Below, piece by piece: positions 13,101 through 23,000 of a DNA stretch of 64,000 bases. Origin of the DNA: Nephrocerus scutellatus (taxonomy: Eukaryota > Arthropoda > Insecta > Diptera > Pipunculidae); NCBI GenBank assembly GCA_947095585.1, contig OX352762.1:10767969-10831968 (forward strand). The letters are read 5' to 3'. Position 1 is the first letter of the stretch, and the number at the start of each line of letters is the position of its first letter. The notes under the pieces are model-generated. The model was given only the letters and a program-made list of their open reading frames with translations. It was not told where the DNA came from and ran no database searches. Made by a program: the position numbers and the translations under genes.

Positions 13101-15494
13101 GACCCCGCTTAATAACCCACTTAATATCCCTCTCAAGACATCTCAAGACGCCCCCAAGACCGCCTTAAATCACACTCCTCCCACGTGTAGCGTGTAGTGT
13201 GATGTGTTGAAATTTTTTTTCGAGCTGAAATTTTGTCAGTGTCTAAGTCCAAATTAACATTTTTTATATTCCGAGTAAAGACCACCCTTTAAACCTCCTC
13301 AAAGTCCTCTCAAAACCCCACTCACGAGCCGTTTAAGACTCGCCTGAAAACCTCCTCGACCACCCAACTAAAGAACCTTACGTAATATTCCCCTCAAGAC
13401 GGTCTTAAATCCCCCCAAGATCCCACTTAAGACCCTATTAAAACGACCACAAGATCCCCTCAAGACCACTTCAACACCCCCCTTAGGTCACATTAAGAAC
13501 ACTCCTCAAGACCCACCCAAGTAAAGTCTTTCACAAAAATGCGTACGAGACTTTCAACGCACAACATTGAATGCAGAAAACCTGACAGAATGACATATAA
13601 ACCGACAGACAGACACAAGCAACTTAATATAAAAGCATTTAAAAAGAAAGGGGTCCATACCTCTTTTTAAAAACTTTTATTTAACTTGACTTGGCCCATT
13701 TTTGTCTGTATTTTCGACCACTTTGAGGTCCTTTTTAACCAACTTCCACACGACCTAGAGTTGTATGTATGTATGTTCTATGTATCTTAGCCCAAAATAG
13801 CATTATTTATATTTTACGTATGACGCGTGTCACGGTTCGCGTGTGCCACGTGTAATGGTTTGAAATCGTGCCATTTTCTCATTTTATGAGGTCTTTTTTA
13901 AGCACGTTTCGCACGGCCTAGAGGGCTAAAATTTTGTGAGCGGCTCAATGTCAGGGGCCCATTTTGATATTCCGTTTTTGACGCATGTAACGAGTGGCGT
14001 GTGGGGCGCGTGTGAAGCATGTTAAAAAAGGAAATTCTTTGTAATAGCTCCGACCTCAAAAACAGATATTTTGGCGATTATTACCAAATAATAAACGACT
14101 GTTGTTCTTTTTGCAAAAGATAAACTTCGAGGATTGAGTTTTCTGGTTTGGACAATCTTTTTACGTAACGAAGTAGAGCAGCTAACGTAACATAAGCAAC
14201 GTAAAACACAAAGCATGCAATTACGTTATGGAACGACAAAAAAGATAAGTTCGAGTTATGTCACTTCAATCTATGACTTCATGGGGCTATCTAAACAGGT
14301 TCTTTATTAAGTAATCAAAACAGTAAAAGTTAAATTAATCGAAATGTTTTATTTTCAAATACAATTGAGATGTATATAATTAACTGGTTCATTAATTTCT
14401 CGTTTAATCGCCTTGTTGTTCTCTGTTTTTGTTTTTATTTTCAGGTTTATATCGCCGAAACAGCTGAGCCGAACATCCGTAGTCTTCTCATTGGTGCACC
14501 GTTCTTTTCCTACTCCGTTGGAATTCTCATTGTGTATGCCTTGGGATCGTATTTCCATTGGAGAACTGTGGCATGGTGTGGTAACATTCTTCCACTGCTG
14601 GCCGCTATAGCACTTTTGCTCATTCCTGAGAGTCCAGCTTGGCTGCTGCGTAACAACAAACTGGAGCGCGCCGAGAAAGCGTTGAAATTTTTGCGCGGCA
14701 ACGAAATCGCCGCACGCAAAGAGATGAACGCTCTGATTGAACGTCTCGATCAGGAAAAGGCAACAACCAAGACAAATGAGAATATCTTTAAGCTATGCTG
14801 CCAACGTGTAGCCATCAAGCCGCTCTTCATTGTGATCATGTTCTCGGTGTTGCAAATGCTTTCGGGAACATTTCTTGTCGTTTTCTATGCCATTGACATA
14901 ATCGCTGAATTCGGAGCCGATTTCGACACAAGGAAGGCGGCTGTATGGACAGCAATTGTACGAACGCTTTGCACATTGCTCTTCTGTGTGATTTTGCTCT
15001 TTATACGTAGGCGGCGTATTTTGCTTATTTCCGGCATTGGTTCCGGCTTAAGTTGCCTTGTACTCAGTGTCTTTATGTATGTCCGCTTGGGTGAACCAAA
15101 GACGGAATTGGATATCACGGTTGCCGGATCGTGCCTCTTCTCGTACATTGCATTCAATACGCCACTGATGGTGATGCCAGGCATTATGGTTGGCGAACTG
15201 TTTCCAGCGAAAATTCGCGGCAGAACAGCCGGCGCGATCTTTGCCTCATGTAACGTCGCCTTATTCTGTCTGACAAAAGCGTTCCCCATATTTCAAGCCG
15301 CACTGAAAATGCGAGGCGTTTTCATGATATTTGCCATTGCAAGCTTCATGGCGTCCATCTTTATGTTCTTTTTGCAACCGGAAACCAAAGGACGCACATT
15401 GGAACAAATCGAGGATTACTTCAATCAAAGCAATTGGTTCTGGTTCGCTCGGGATAAAAGCTACAAGAAAACCAAAGAGGACATTAAGGCGTAG
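1192..15494 (+). CDS. MFS sugar transporter, Tret1-like (5' end missing)
   Basis: This is a membrane sugar porter of the trehalose/glucose transporter-like insect group. The exons I support are 1192-1336, 3089-3230, 3715-3923 and 14445-15494. All have GT/AG borders and joining phases that fit (0, 1, 0), giving about 515 residues. The start codon must lie in an upstream exon, because exon 1192 begins inside a codon. Family motifs are ADQFGRRTALL after the second membrane segment, PESPAWLL at the end of the sixth, QMLSG in the seventh and PETKGRTLEQIE at the C-terminus. Many hydrophobic segments are visible. Intron 3 (3924-14444) is 10.5 kb and packed with retrotransposon debris, whereas intron 2 is 484 bp and contains a dispersed repeat. 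The coding frame shows no stop or shift, so the gene looks functional. The substrate is inferred from the family and not shown by the sequence. Confidence 0.9.
1700..2215 (-). pseudogene. RTE-like retrotransposon RT fragment (intron 1)
   Basis: The minus strand keeps pieces of an RTE-like reverse transcriptase C-terminal half, such as GRNQRAVQKAFIHMEQAA-like and VQSFTYFESTVVADNR-like stretches. It matches the fragments at 61.8-62.4 kb (-) and 43.7-44.7 kb (+) of this window. Many frame breaks make it non-functional. It lies in the first visible intron of the sugar transporter, antisense to the gene. Confidence 0.65.
2590..2660 (-). mobile_element. 3' end fragment of R1-type LINE
   Basis: The reverse complement contains GGTTTCACTGACAGCCACCT, followed by TAACCTAG. 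Nearly the same sequence ends the R1-like element at 8990-9080 (+). It is therefore a severely 5'-truncated copy of that family. The surrounding 2216-3088 stretch otherwise shows nothing I can assign. Confidence 0.5.
3410..3695. repeat. Dispersed repeat D, copy 1 (intron 2 of transporter)
   Basis: This shares long blocks with 47925-48320: a start around ACGAGCGAGGAAAGTGGA, a middle TGTGACTGCAGTAAATAA, and an end of about 36 bp containing CTTTCGTCTATGGGCGTGTG. It is non-coding and of unknown class. It abuts the transporter exon at 3715 by about 20 bp, so the repeat end may contribute to the polypyrimidine and acceptor environment. Confidence 0.55.
4230..6210 (+). pseudogene. Decayed R1/I-like LINE (RT and RNase H) in intron 3
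   Basis: Around 4290-4600 there are reverse-transcriptase remnants: AFGAFDNAGYNS (metal-binding motif A region), YADDIKVIIKGK (motif C) and NPNKTTIIPYTKRRKK. Around 5380-5820 there is an RNase H domain with QAELHAIER and MTDSQAALKAL, and REGNEAADSLANKGR in a shifted frame. Around 5880-6060 zinc-knuckle-like remains follow. It ends at a (CAT)n run at 6190-6207, a plausible 3' tail. Several shifts and stops break it. The 4790-5190 segment does not fit the family and may be a further insertion. The Asp and Glu residues of RNase H are still visible. Confidence 0.75.
6985..7630. repeat. Two-copy tandem repeat, ~345 bp unit
   Basis: The segment from ACATTTGACCTTACAT at about 6983 is repeated from about 7318. 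Both copies share AAGGTTACTGTTGGT, AATTTTTAAG with a CAAACAATGTA block, CTCTCGGATAA and TGCATTCGGTTAACA-like ends. It is AT-rich, has no coding signal, and lies in intron 3 of the transporter, just before an R1-like element. Confidence 0.65.
7640..9080 (+). pseudogene. R1-like LINE 3' half with RNase H (intron 3)
   Basis: The sequence reads TAVVRPALLYGVTVWW at about 7768, then TPLDIYSRQVAASSAIR. An RNase H domain follows, with IHFYTDGSKTDGG at 8150-8190, then after a frameshift near 8220 FQAEIMAISEAFSWL, IFSDSQAALKSLE and HLCWVPGYRDISGN with DELAKQGT. All four catalytic positions of the RNase H fold (D, E, D and a late D) can be found across two frames. A Cys-rich tail follows around 8820-8870, and the 3' end is GTTTCACTGACAGCCACCTT. 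It is 5'-truncated and non-functional. Confidence 0.8.
9516..9960 (-). pseudogene. 3' end of RNase H-bearing LINE, minus strand
   Basis: The plus-strand text from 9516 matches 55685-55970, sharing AAGTACGAGATCAG and GCTGTACTCCGAAAGCTTCTT-like blocks and a GGAAGGCCAC block. On the minus strand this gives a C-terminal stretch like DLKKLSEYSITNLISYFN, typical of the end of R1/I-type polyproteins. It is 5'-truncated. The 9080-9515 segment between this and the upstream LINE has no recognisable feature. Confidence 0.5.
9961..11540. other. Intron 3 stretch without recognised genes
   Basis: This is AT-rich intronic sequence. Small open frames at 10657-10992 and 10962-11147 have no recognisable domain. 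The only signal of note is a TATAAAAG at 10635. Nothing else can be supported. Confidence 0.5.
10635..10642 (+). promoter_or_regulatory. Possible TATA box in intron 3
   Basis: TATAAAAG sits in a relatively GC-rich 100 bp island (10550-10660) within an AT-rich intron. It could start an alternative transporter transcript or an unrelated noncoding RNA near 10665. No initiator of good match and no in-phase first exon were found, so this is weak. Confidence 0.2.
11560..12350 (-). pseudogene. LINE RT C-terminal fragment, minus strand
   Basis: The minus strand at 11823-12029 reads NCHVWSGAPITTLHLLDRIL followed by NRAIKLIGD, a well-known C-terminal segment of Jockey-superfamily reverse transcriptases. 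Further along (11690-11800) come NRNTRGALNAPQFTL-like and FFSRTTQMWNALPS-like pieces, and at 11570-11650 an AFKMHAYRHLL-like end. A short 3' piece of the same family is nested in another LINE at 41858-41988. The fragment has frameshifts. Confidence 0.7.
12360..12503 (-). mobile_element. tRNA-derived SINE, copy 1
   Basis: The reverse complement starts with a tRNA-like head: TGGCTCAGTGGATAAGAGC resembles box A and its arm. After an anticodon-arm-like CTTCTGAGCAGG comes GGTTCGTGGTGCTAATCCC as a degraded box B. The body continues through TTTTTCACG and GACAAA to GGAAAGCTTCTCAATTCG. The same head and body recur at 25297-25566, 53181-53345 and 55978-56258. Confidence 0.6.
12504..13540. repeat. Degenerate CTTAAGACCCCCTCAAGACC block, C-rich on plus
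   Basis: About 1 kb of loosely repeated 10-20 bp phrases such as CCTCAAGACCCCCT and TCTTAAGACCC, with almost no G-rich phrases on this strand. It is interrupted at about 13185-13265 by a piece related to the GCGTGTGACGCGTGTCACG repeat. The matching block at 59740-60690 is in the opposite orientation. No coding signal is present. It looks like a minisatellite of strongly strand-biased composition inside the transporter's intron 3. Confidence 0.75.
13630..14110 (+). repeat. Dispersed repeat E, fullest copy
   Basis: This shares most of its length, inverted, with 52740-53180. Common blocks include GACGCGTGTCACG, TTTTGTCTGTATTTTCGACC, AATGGTTTGAAATCG and, near the right end, CAAAAACAGATATTTTGGCG with ATTATTACCAAATAATAAACG. 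Shorter pieces lie at 13185-13265 and 24490-24720. It has no coding frame and its class is unknown. Confidence 0.65.
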
Positions 15495-15526
15495 GTTGAA
15501 TTTGATTATTTCATATATCGATAAAC

Positions 15527-15532
15527 AATAAA
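15527..15532 (+). terminator. Polyadenylation signal of sugar transporter
   Basis: An AATAAA lies 33 bp after the transporter stop codon. Further AATAAA-like motifs occur around 15583 and 15774, so alternative 3' ends are possible before the LINE remains that begin at about 15850. Confidence 0.55.
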
Positions 15533-15849
15533 GCAGAAGTGATACATATATATTGACACCAGTAAAGAACCTTTGTAAATTTTAATAAAAAAGTTCTCCT
15601 TTCTTATTCCTATTCTTTAAGCTGAAGCAGATATTTTTATGTAATAATAAAAATGTAAACTGGAAAGTATTTGTAAATTGTAATGTTTATATTGTAAACA
15701 AATCAGATTACTATTGTTAATTAGTTTTAAGTATATAGAAATTGTGTACAAATATTTAAGGTTGATATTTTGTAATAAATTAAAAACAATTTTATTTTTC
15801 GAGGTTTTCTTTTCGCTTAAACGATTTTATGATAATTTTTTGGAGATAT

Positions 15850-17010
15850 AAAAAATTTATTGGTCCTTATAAAGGCGACAGAGGATTCCCCAGATGATGA
15901 AAAATAAGAATTCTTTGAATCAGTCGAACGGGAACTTATTGGCACCCATATCTTACACGAGAACACTAATGACAATGGACAACGAGTCATAGAGATGGCA
16001 GCAAGTAATAATTTGGTCGTTGCGAGTACAAGGCTTGCGCGTAAAAATATCCACAAAACCACCTGGGTACCTCCTGATGGAGCCACTCGCAACCAGATAG
16101 ACCAAGTGTTGATAGATCGCCGTCACAACTAGAACCTGATGACGGTACGAACGTACCAAGGTGCCAACGTCGACTCGGATCACTATCTTGTTGGTGTGGT
16201 GCTCCGAGCGCGGACTGCATCCGCGAATCAGAATCGAGTCAACACGACTGCCCTTCGCATCGAAGAGACCAGGAACAACTACGGTCAAGCGATAGGACTC
16301 GCCCTAAACGCAGGGAGAGTAAGTCCTGGGGCTGAGATGTCGGGCGTAGAAGAGAAAAGAACACGCCTTAAGAATACTGTCTTAGTACTGCTGACTCCAT
16401 CTTAGGCAGTAGTAGTAGAGATCGGAACGACTGGTTCGATCAGGAATGTAAGCTAGCGACTGAACGTAAGAATGTTGCGTACCGAGTAATGCAACATTCT
16501 CATAGAACTTGCTTAATTGTTGGCGTACTATAGTCTGTCAAGACTCTTCAAATCCAGAAACTTAACCATAACATCCAAGCTGCTGGTATATAAGATAATG
16601 GTCATACCAGTACTTACATATGGATCCGAGACTTGGGTGCTTAACAAAAAGCATTCTGACCTCTTAGCTGCGTTCGAAAGAAAAGTCTTACGGATAATTT
16701 TTGGCCCCGTATGTGAGGAAGGACGATTCCGGACACTCTACAATGATGAGATCGACTAGCGTTACCGCGATGTCGACATCGTGCAGAGAATTAAGCTCGG
16801 TAGGCTCCGGTGGGCAGGACACCTAGCTCACATGAGCGAAGACGATCCTGCTCGAAAGTCCTTTGCGGTAGGATTTATGGAACACGGCAGCGAGGCCGGC
16901 CAAGCCTACCAGGACTCTCAGAGTTTATGGGTGCAAAACTGGATGGCATCGGCTCAAAATCGCAATTTGCTTTGTACTCATGTAAGAACGCAATCGGTAA
17001 AAAATGGCGT
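15850..17010 (+). pseudogene. RTE-like LINE: endonuclease and RT remnants
   Basis: At 15900-16200 the frame encodes the C-terminal half of an AP-type endonuclease: NDNGQRVIEMAASNN, TTWVPPDGATRNQIDQVLID (the conserved N-Q-I-D) and GANVDSDHYLVGV (catalytic S-D-H). Around 16517-16990 comes the RT C-terminal region with VIPVLTYGSETWVLNKKHSD, AFERKVLR, GRLRWAGHLA and ARKS. The central RT catalytic part is deleted, and there are stops and shifts. It lies just downstream of the transporter's polyadenylation signals. The same family recurs at 43.7, 54.3, 56.6-57.2 and 61.8 kb. Confidence 0.8.
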
Positions 17011-17014
17011 TTGA

Positions 17015-17800
17015 AACCAGGGCTGGTACACTGGCTTAACACTGCTGTAGTGAGACCAACACTACTGTACGGAGTAAGCGTATGGTGGCTCTAACACCTC
17101 TGAAAAAGTTACATATAAAAAGATAATGGAGAAGGTACAAAGAGCGGCCTGTATGCTTATAATAGGGGTGCTGAGATCAACAACAAAGCGCGCCATACAG
17201 GTTATGCTCCACCCCATTCCAATAGATATGTTTGGCAAACAGAAAGCGGCAAATATGGCTACGCGACTGTTAGCTGGTAATCAGCGGAATAGTCTCCAAA
17301 AGGGACACTATACTATAGTTAAATGGTTAAAGCAAGAACTGACGAATCTCGACTACATGACACCGGTACCCAGACACTTACTCGAAAAACATTTGCTCGA
17401 AAAACATTTGCTAGAAAAACATTTTCTCGAAAACTAAATAGTCTATGTTTTCATCCTTCTAAAAACTATCGCGAGTAATTTTTGTTCGCGAAACGTGAGT
17501 TTTTTTTAAAATTTTTCGGTTATTTATTTTACCAAAAAATTACGTTCGAGCAAATGTTTTTCGAGAAAATGTTTTCGAGCAAATGTTTTTCTAGAAAATG
17601 TCATGGAATCCATGACACCAGTGTTATGCTTCGATAAAGATTTTCGGACAACAATACCCTCCAGAGAGGACTGGAAGAGTGAATCCAAAACTGATAAACA
17701 GCACCGTTATTCACAGATGGCACTAAGCTAGACAGCAGGAGCAGGAGTCTTATGTAACAGGTAATAATCTCCGTCCGACTCCCTGATCACTGCAGCGTAT
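17015..17800 (+). pseudogene. R1-like LINE fragment split by a foldback element
   Basis: This reads GLVHWLNTAVVRPTLLYGVS, then VWWL and, after a stop, MEKVQRAACMLIIGVLRS. After the insertion at 17365-17610 it resumes as VLCFDKDFRTTIPSREDW and LFTDGTKLDSRSRS, the start of an RNase H domain. The fragment ends where the GATCAC repeat begins at about 17805. It differs from the copy at 7640-9080 but belongs to the same broad clade. Confidence 0.7.
17365..17610. mobile_element. Small Foldback-like element with 9-bp TSD
   Basis: The flanks carry identical CATGACACC at 17356-17364 and 17611-17619. Inside, 17381-17436 holds tandem direct copies of CTCGAAAAACATTTG, and 17544-17600 holds their inverted counterparts (CGAGCAAATGTTTTT). 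A 100 bp AT-rich centre separates the arms. Inverted arms built from short tandem repeats together with a 9 bp duplication are the signature of Drosophila Foldback elements. Removing the element plus one duplication rejoins the surrounding LINE reading frame. Confidence 0.75.
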
Positions 17801-17804
17801 ACTT

Positions 17805-17990
17805 TTTTTTATAAAAATTGGTATGGGTGCCCCCAGATCCCGGGGCCCGATCACTTTTACAAAAAGTGTGGTCCATCGGAGATCGGAGTTTAAAATTTAA
17901 AGAAAATCGGTTTAATTTTGTAAATATATGATCCCGAGGTTTTACCCGTCAGCCAGCCAGAGAGTCACGGGCACGCGAAGTTCACCCATT
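17805..17990 (+). repeat. GATCAC dispersed repeat, copy 1
   Basis: Diagnostic phrases are GTATGGGTGCCCCCAGATCC, GGGGCCCGATCACTTTTAC, AAAAAGTG with GTCCATCGGAGATC, AGAAAATCGG, and a right end CAGCCAGCCAGAGAGTCACG with GGCACGCGAAGTTC. The same order of phrases occurs in five other places in the window. There is no coding potential. Confidence 0.7.
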
Positions 17991-18100
17991 AACGGCTGAC
18001 CCTCGATTTCGTAAAGCGATTTTGATGAAACTTCATTCAGACGCAGCCGCTACTAATGGTCCAATTAGAGGCTAGATTTTTTTACCTGTCATATTACCTG

Positions 18101-19430
18101 AGATACGGTATGGGTATTTTTATACCCATCCAGCGTATTGAATACAATAATAACATGTTTTCGCAGTATGACTAGATGCATGTTTTGTGACGATTGCGTT
18201 GTATGTATTTCAATATATCAAGCAAAACATACACGTTTGCGATAATTTGATCCTCAACAAAGATGACAAATTCGCAAAGGTTACTCCATTGAATGATGCC
18301 TTGAAGAAAAGATTTATGCAATTTGGTGTCTTTGTTCATAACCTCTATTTTGATGAGCAAATGATTGCATACTATGGTCGACATAGTTTGAAAATGTTCA
18401 TCAGAGGCAAGCCAATCAGATTTGGATACAAATATTGGGGCATAGCTTCAGCTGGTGGATACTGCTTTTCTTTTATACCGTATGCTAGTGCCTCGGCCAA
18501 CAATGATCCTCATTGGAGAGAAAGTAGTTCTGCGGTTTTTGGGGGTAATAGCAGATCCAAAAGTTGTGTACAGTGTACATTGACTGAGAAGGAATATTTT
18601 GCTACTGGTACTGGTCGCGACAATCGCACAAATCATGCACCTCTGGTGGATGTGAAATCTATGAAAAAAAAGCTCGAGGATCCTTAGACTTTCGTGACCA
18701 TGATGTAAAATTTCTTGAGCATTGAGCCAATGTGTCGAGCACAACGATTTGATCGCAAACATCGTAAGATGGCATTGATTGACCAATCACACCTCATTCA
18801 ACAATACAATCAGCGCATGGGTGGCGTGGATTTATTTGATAATGCGATGGATAATTATCGTATTCGAGTCCGTGGCAAAAAATGATATTGGCCGCTACTT
18901 ACAAATGCCTTAGACGCTGCTATGGTAAACGCGTGGGAGCTACATTGTATATGTCGGAAAACTGCTGGCGAACCAACAATGGGCTAATTTGACTTCCGTG
19001 TCAGCGTTGTTGAATCTTTGGTCACAGTTTCGGAAAATCGTTGGCTTTCGGGTAGAGGTAAATCCGTTGCCAACGCTCAACAGATGGCAAAGCGAATGGA
19101 TCGAATGGATCATTTGGTCGAAAAAATCGAGAGACGAACCCGATTTGCTCAATGTGGCGTTAAAACTGAGTACGAATGCGTCAAATGTGATATACCCTTG
19201 ACCCAAAAAGATGCTTTGTTGTTAGCACCCCAAAAGACGTGACTAAAGTCAAAAAAGCTCAATAAAATATGATATTGGATACTATTTTTCATAATGTTGG
19301 TTAAATAAACCCTTTTTCTTTCATTTTTGATATTAAAACTGGGGTTTTTTTTATTGAAAAAAAAATCCCAAAATCATGTATTTCTAGAATCAATGCGCGG
19401 AATGGGTAGAAAAATACCCAAGCGGTAAGA
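18101..19430 (+). pseudogene. Decayed piggyBac-family transposon
   Basis: Imperfect inverted repeats of about 42 bp flank it, at 18101-18142 and 19388-19430. They share GGGTATTTTTATACCC-like and GCGTATTGAAT / GCGCATTGATT blocks. Inside, 18200-18540 encodes a piggyBac transposase middle part: NKDDKFAKVTPLNDALKKRF, YFDEQMIAYYGRHS (first catalytic Asp region) and FIRGKPIRFGYKYWG. After a frameshift near 18665 and stops, 18750-18900 gives LIQQYNQRMGGVDLFDNAMD and YRIRVRGKK, and 19170-19240 a Cys-containing tail. The N-terminal half is missing. No TTAA target site was found at the edges, so the true ends may lie slightly outside. Confidence 0.8.
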
Positions 19431-19439
19431 TCACACCTG

Positions 19440-20098
19440 CGCGCCAGGTGAGTTATCTAACCCGGACCTTTATATATTTATTAGATAGAGGACCTATCAG
19501 GCTAATAGGTTTGAAGGTTTTCCTGATTTTTCAATTCCCCAATTTTCCAGGGGCTCTCAAAAGTCAATTTTCTGGTTTTGAAATTTTACCCCCCACCCCC
19601 CTATAGCTTAAAGATACACCTCCACACCACTCCCAATTTTTTCTAATGTAGCCTCATCCTTCCTCTATTTAATACACTAAAACAATTGGCTCTACCTATT
19701 ACCTGGTAGAATTTTTTGAAAAGTACTCTATCTTTAAATATAATTATATCCAACCGCGGTTAATGGTTTAATATAGAGAATTACAAAAGTTTAAAATAAA
19801 ATTTATTTTCGCACCATCTCGAGACGTCTTTCTATCAACAAAAGACTCCATTTTATAGATTTATACCAACGGCGCGTCATTTTTGTGCAGATATGATGTT
19901 TATAATGATCACGTACTCGAAAACTACTTAAACAGTTTGTTAAATTAAATAGAAAATAAATCATTTTTTGTTTAAAATAAAATTATTTCAACAAATTGGA
20001 AAAGTTTTTTTGAATCGTTGTCACTTTAAAGCAAATTGCCCAGTTTACCGGTACGTTACCAAAATTGCTATTCTTTTGCCGTCCAGGAAACGCTTGAA
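19440..20098. other. AT-rich stretch upstream of unknown gene
   Basis: No coding signal was seen here. The last part may contain 5' sequence of the gene starting at 20099, because a possible splice acceptor (CCGTCCAG) lies about 13 bp before the first ATG. An upstream noncoding exon is therefore conceivable. Confidence 0.35.
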
Positions 20099-23000
20099 AT
20101 GTCAAATTTCGGTAAAAATTACAAAAGTGCAAAAAACGATGAAAATCTTATCGGAAATTTCATGAAACAAAATGATTGGCCCAGTTGGTTTCGTGGCCTG
20201 TCGTATTTTCAATTGGAAGCAGCTAATTCGTTACTTAATAATATTCGTGATGACACTGAACAGGGCACCACACACAGAGTACGTTCATGTCTTATGGTTA
20301 TGGGACTGGAACCGCTGGTCAACAATAAGACGCTTAATCTAGCCATGCGTATGAGCGGTGGCAATGATTTGGCTTTTCTCTGGTTTCTAATGGAACTCAA
20401 CTATCGAGACACGTGCTCAGAATGTACACATTTACTTTATGTATATAACGTTAATGAACAATTGATTCTATCGACAATTGCTCATCTTGACATGATTCCT
20501 ACGCTAAGGGAATTGGATCGCATACTTCCACCAGCTGGGCAAAAGTCACCAAAGCAGAGTTGTCTCTCATTGAAAGGAAAATGTCGAAAATCATACTCAT
20601 CCGCATATAAGCCTCGTTATGTTTTGCCTTATTTTGAAAAATTGCGTGCACCTGTTTTACATCAAAATATTATTAAGGTTCCACCAATCGATTATTCCCG
20701 AAGATTAGCCCATTACGCAAAGTATTTGGATCGAAATTATGTTGTACCCAATGAATGCAACCGATGGTATGAGTTCTACAATCTAAACATGGGCCAAAGG
20801 ATCGCCAAACATATAACCGAGGAAATACTGGAAAAATTATTCGGTGATTATTATCCCTTAACAGATCGGATAGATGCCGCACTTTGTGAACATCACCAAG
20901 TCACTGAAGCAAGAAAACAGACAATTGAGCGACGCTTGAAAGTGGCTGCACGCGACGCTTGTTTACAAAAATTCGATGTGTTGGGAAAACGCAAGAGAGT
21001 AAGTTTTGCAATATAGCATAGCTGGTTTAGTGGAGCAAATATTGGAAAGTTTGCTTTAAATCTTCCTGATTATTATTTCTGCCTCTAGAGCTGGAGCCCG
21101 GTATTGAACTTTTGAAAAAAAATCTCACCGCTCTTGATTTCAAGAACTTGGGTCGAATTACCACATACTTGACTTAATAATACGTGACTGAATAAGGTTG
21201 ATTTGGCATGATCGCTTACGTAAACGAATGGCGAGAAGTGATCATCCCAATGTAAATACTCGATCACTCGTTAACGTATGGATTTCTTTGGTAAATTAAC
21301 AATCTCACCATCCTTCCAATCAGTGGGATAGGTTTCATTCTCCCAAAATATATGAAACTGCTTCAAGATCTGCTTTCAAGAATTCTGCAGGTATACCGTC
21401 AAGTCCAGCTGCTTTGTTTGCCTTTAGAAGAAGGATCACGGTTTTTTTTTCTGAGCTTGTTGGGTGCTGGAAGATCTGCGTGCCTTTGTAATTAGAGGAT
21501 TCAGGATTTAGAGCATCCTGGTTGGTATTGCTACGCTTTCCGACAATGTCTTTGATGACATCGCTTTCCGCATTAATTCTAGTTCTTTATCTCTAGTTCT
21601 TGTCTGTCTAGGTACTGTTTCGGATCCGGTTGCGGTTCCTCCATCTCTGCTGTATGATAAAGTGGTCGATTTGATTTTTGTTTTGCCCATCAGGAGATTC
21701 CCAGATAATTTTGTGACATGTCTTGTGTTGAAAATAAAGATCATCCAATCGTATGTTGACGAGCGTTACAGAAGTCGACAACATAACAAAATGTTCGTCG
21801 TGTTGATCTAAGGCGTGTTTGCCCATTACGTGTTCAAGACCCAAGTTGTCAGATCCCACTTTGACATTGAGATCTCCCATGATGATCATTGGACATCCAA
21901 CAATGTTGTACACCGAATTCAAATGAGTATAGGAAGAAGTCTTCTCATATACAGCTGCTTCTTACGTTAAGGGGCGTAGCATTGAATAATGGTCACTTTG
22001 CGAATTTTAGAGTTAAACCTCCACTGTTGGGTCCACTGGTTTGCCATGATTGGTAACACCATGGACACGTCTGATGTTACAAATACTGTGCTCCACCCGC
22101 ATATGTATAGTAAACCACAGCCCACACGTTACATCCCCAGAACAAACTGGGTCCGCATCCATAGTTGTTCACAGACCCGGTCAACCTTACGGTCAAAACG
22201 GCCCGTTGGGCAAGACAACATATCACTTACTACTAGGACTCTAAGGCAAGCACCACCAATCAGTCATAGGCCGCCTAGAATATAACTATTCCAGGCACTC
22301 CAACGGTCAAACAGTTTTGGAACGAGCCACTAAAAACGAAGAGCACACCCATAAAAATTGAACTCTAAGTACTAGTAGCCCATTCTGGGTCGCTAAAGTA
22401 CAAAGACATTGCCCAATCATGAGCATACTCTAAGTTCCCGCGGCCCTTTTATTTTCTTCCGTGGTAAAGACCCGCACCCTAACCATATATAGAGTTAGGA
22501 TGCAGCTGGACCCCACCGCGGTGTCGTAACCCTGACTGGGGTCCCATCATGGCGTGTATATCATCCGGGACAGATGACCTATGGTTGATTAACGAGGTTC
22601 TGCTCCTTTACTCCTCCTTTCTCAACACGTGACCGGCTATTGTGGAGTTAGTTTGGACAGGCTGCAGGCTGCATTATTATATGTAAACAATGTCGATAAA
22701 AGGGGTTATTGTACAATTTTAAGTCGTCCATGCTATTCAAGTCAGCCATTGAAACACTAGCAATTGAAATACTATTTTTAACAAGTTCCCCAGTACCAAC
22801 AGCTAAGAATTTTTTAAAACATTTAATATATAAACTTGGCACAATACACAGAGATTGATTACTTTACAATAACGATACTTTATTGATGTTTACACCAGTT
22901 ACTGGGCAATAAAGTTAAAAAATAATTACAAACTACATATTACATACGGTCTCATTATAGGAGTCCTATAGGCGCATAATAGATGATCTAAAAAATGATA

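Noticed and set aside
18448..18786. Minus-strand open frame in the piggyBac relic
   Set aside because: The plus frame carries recognisable transposase motifs; the minus frame is a shadow.
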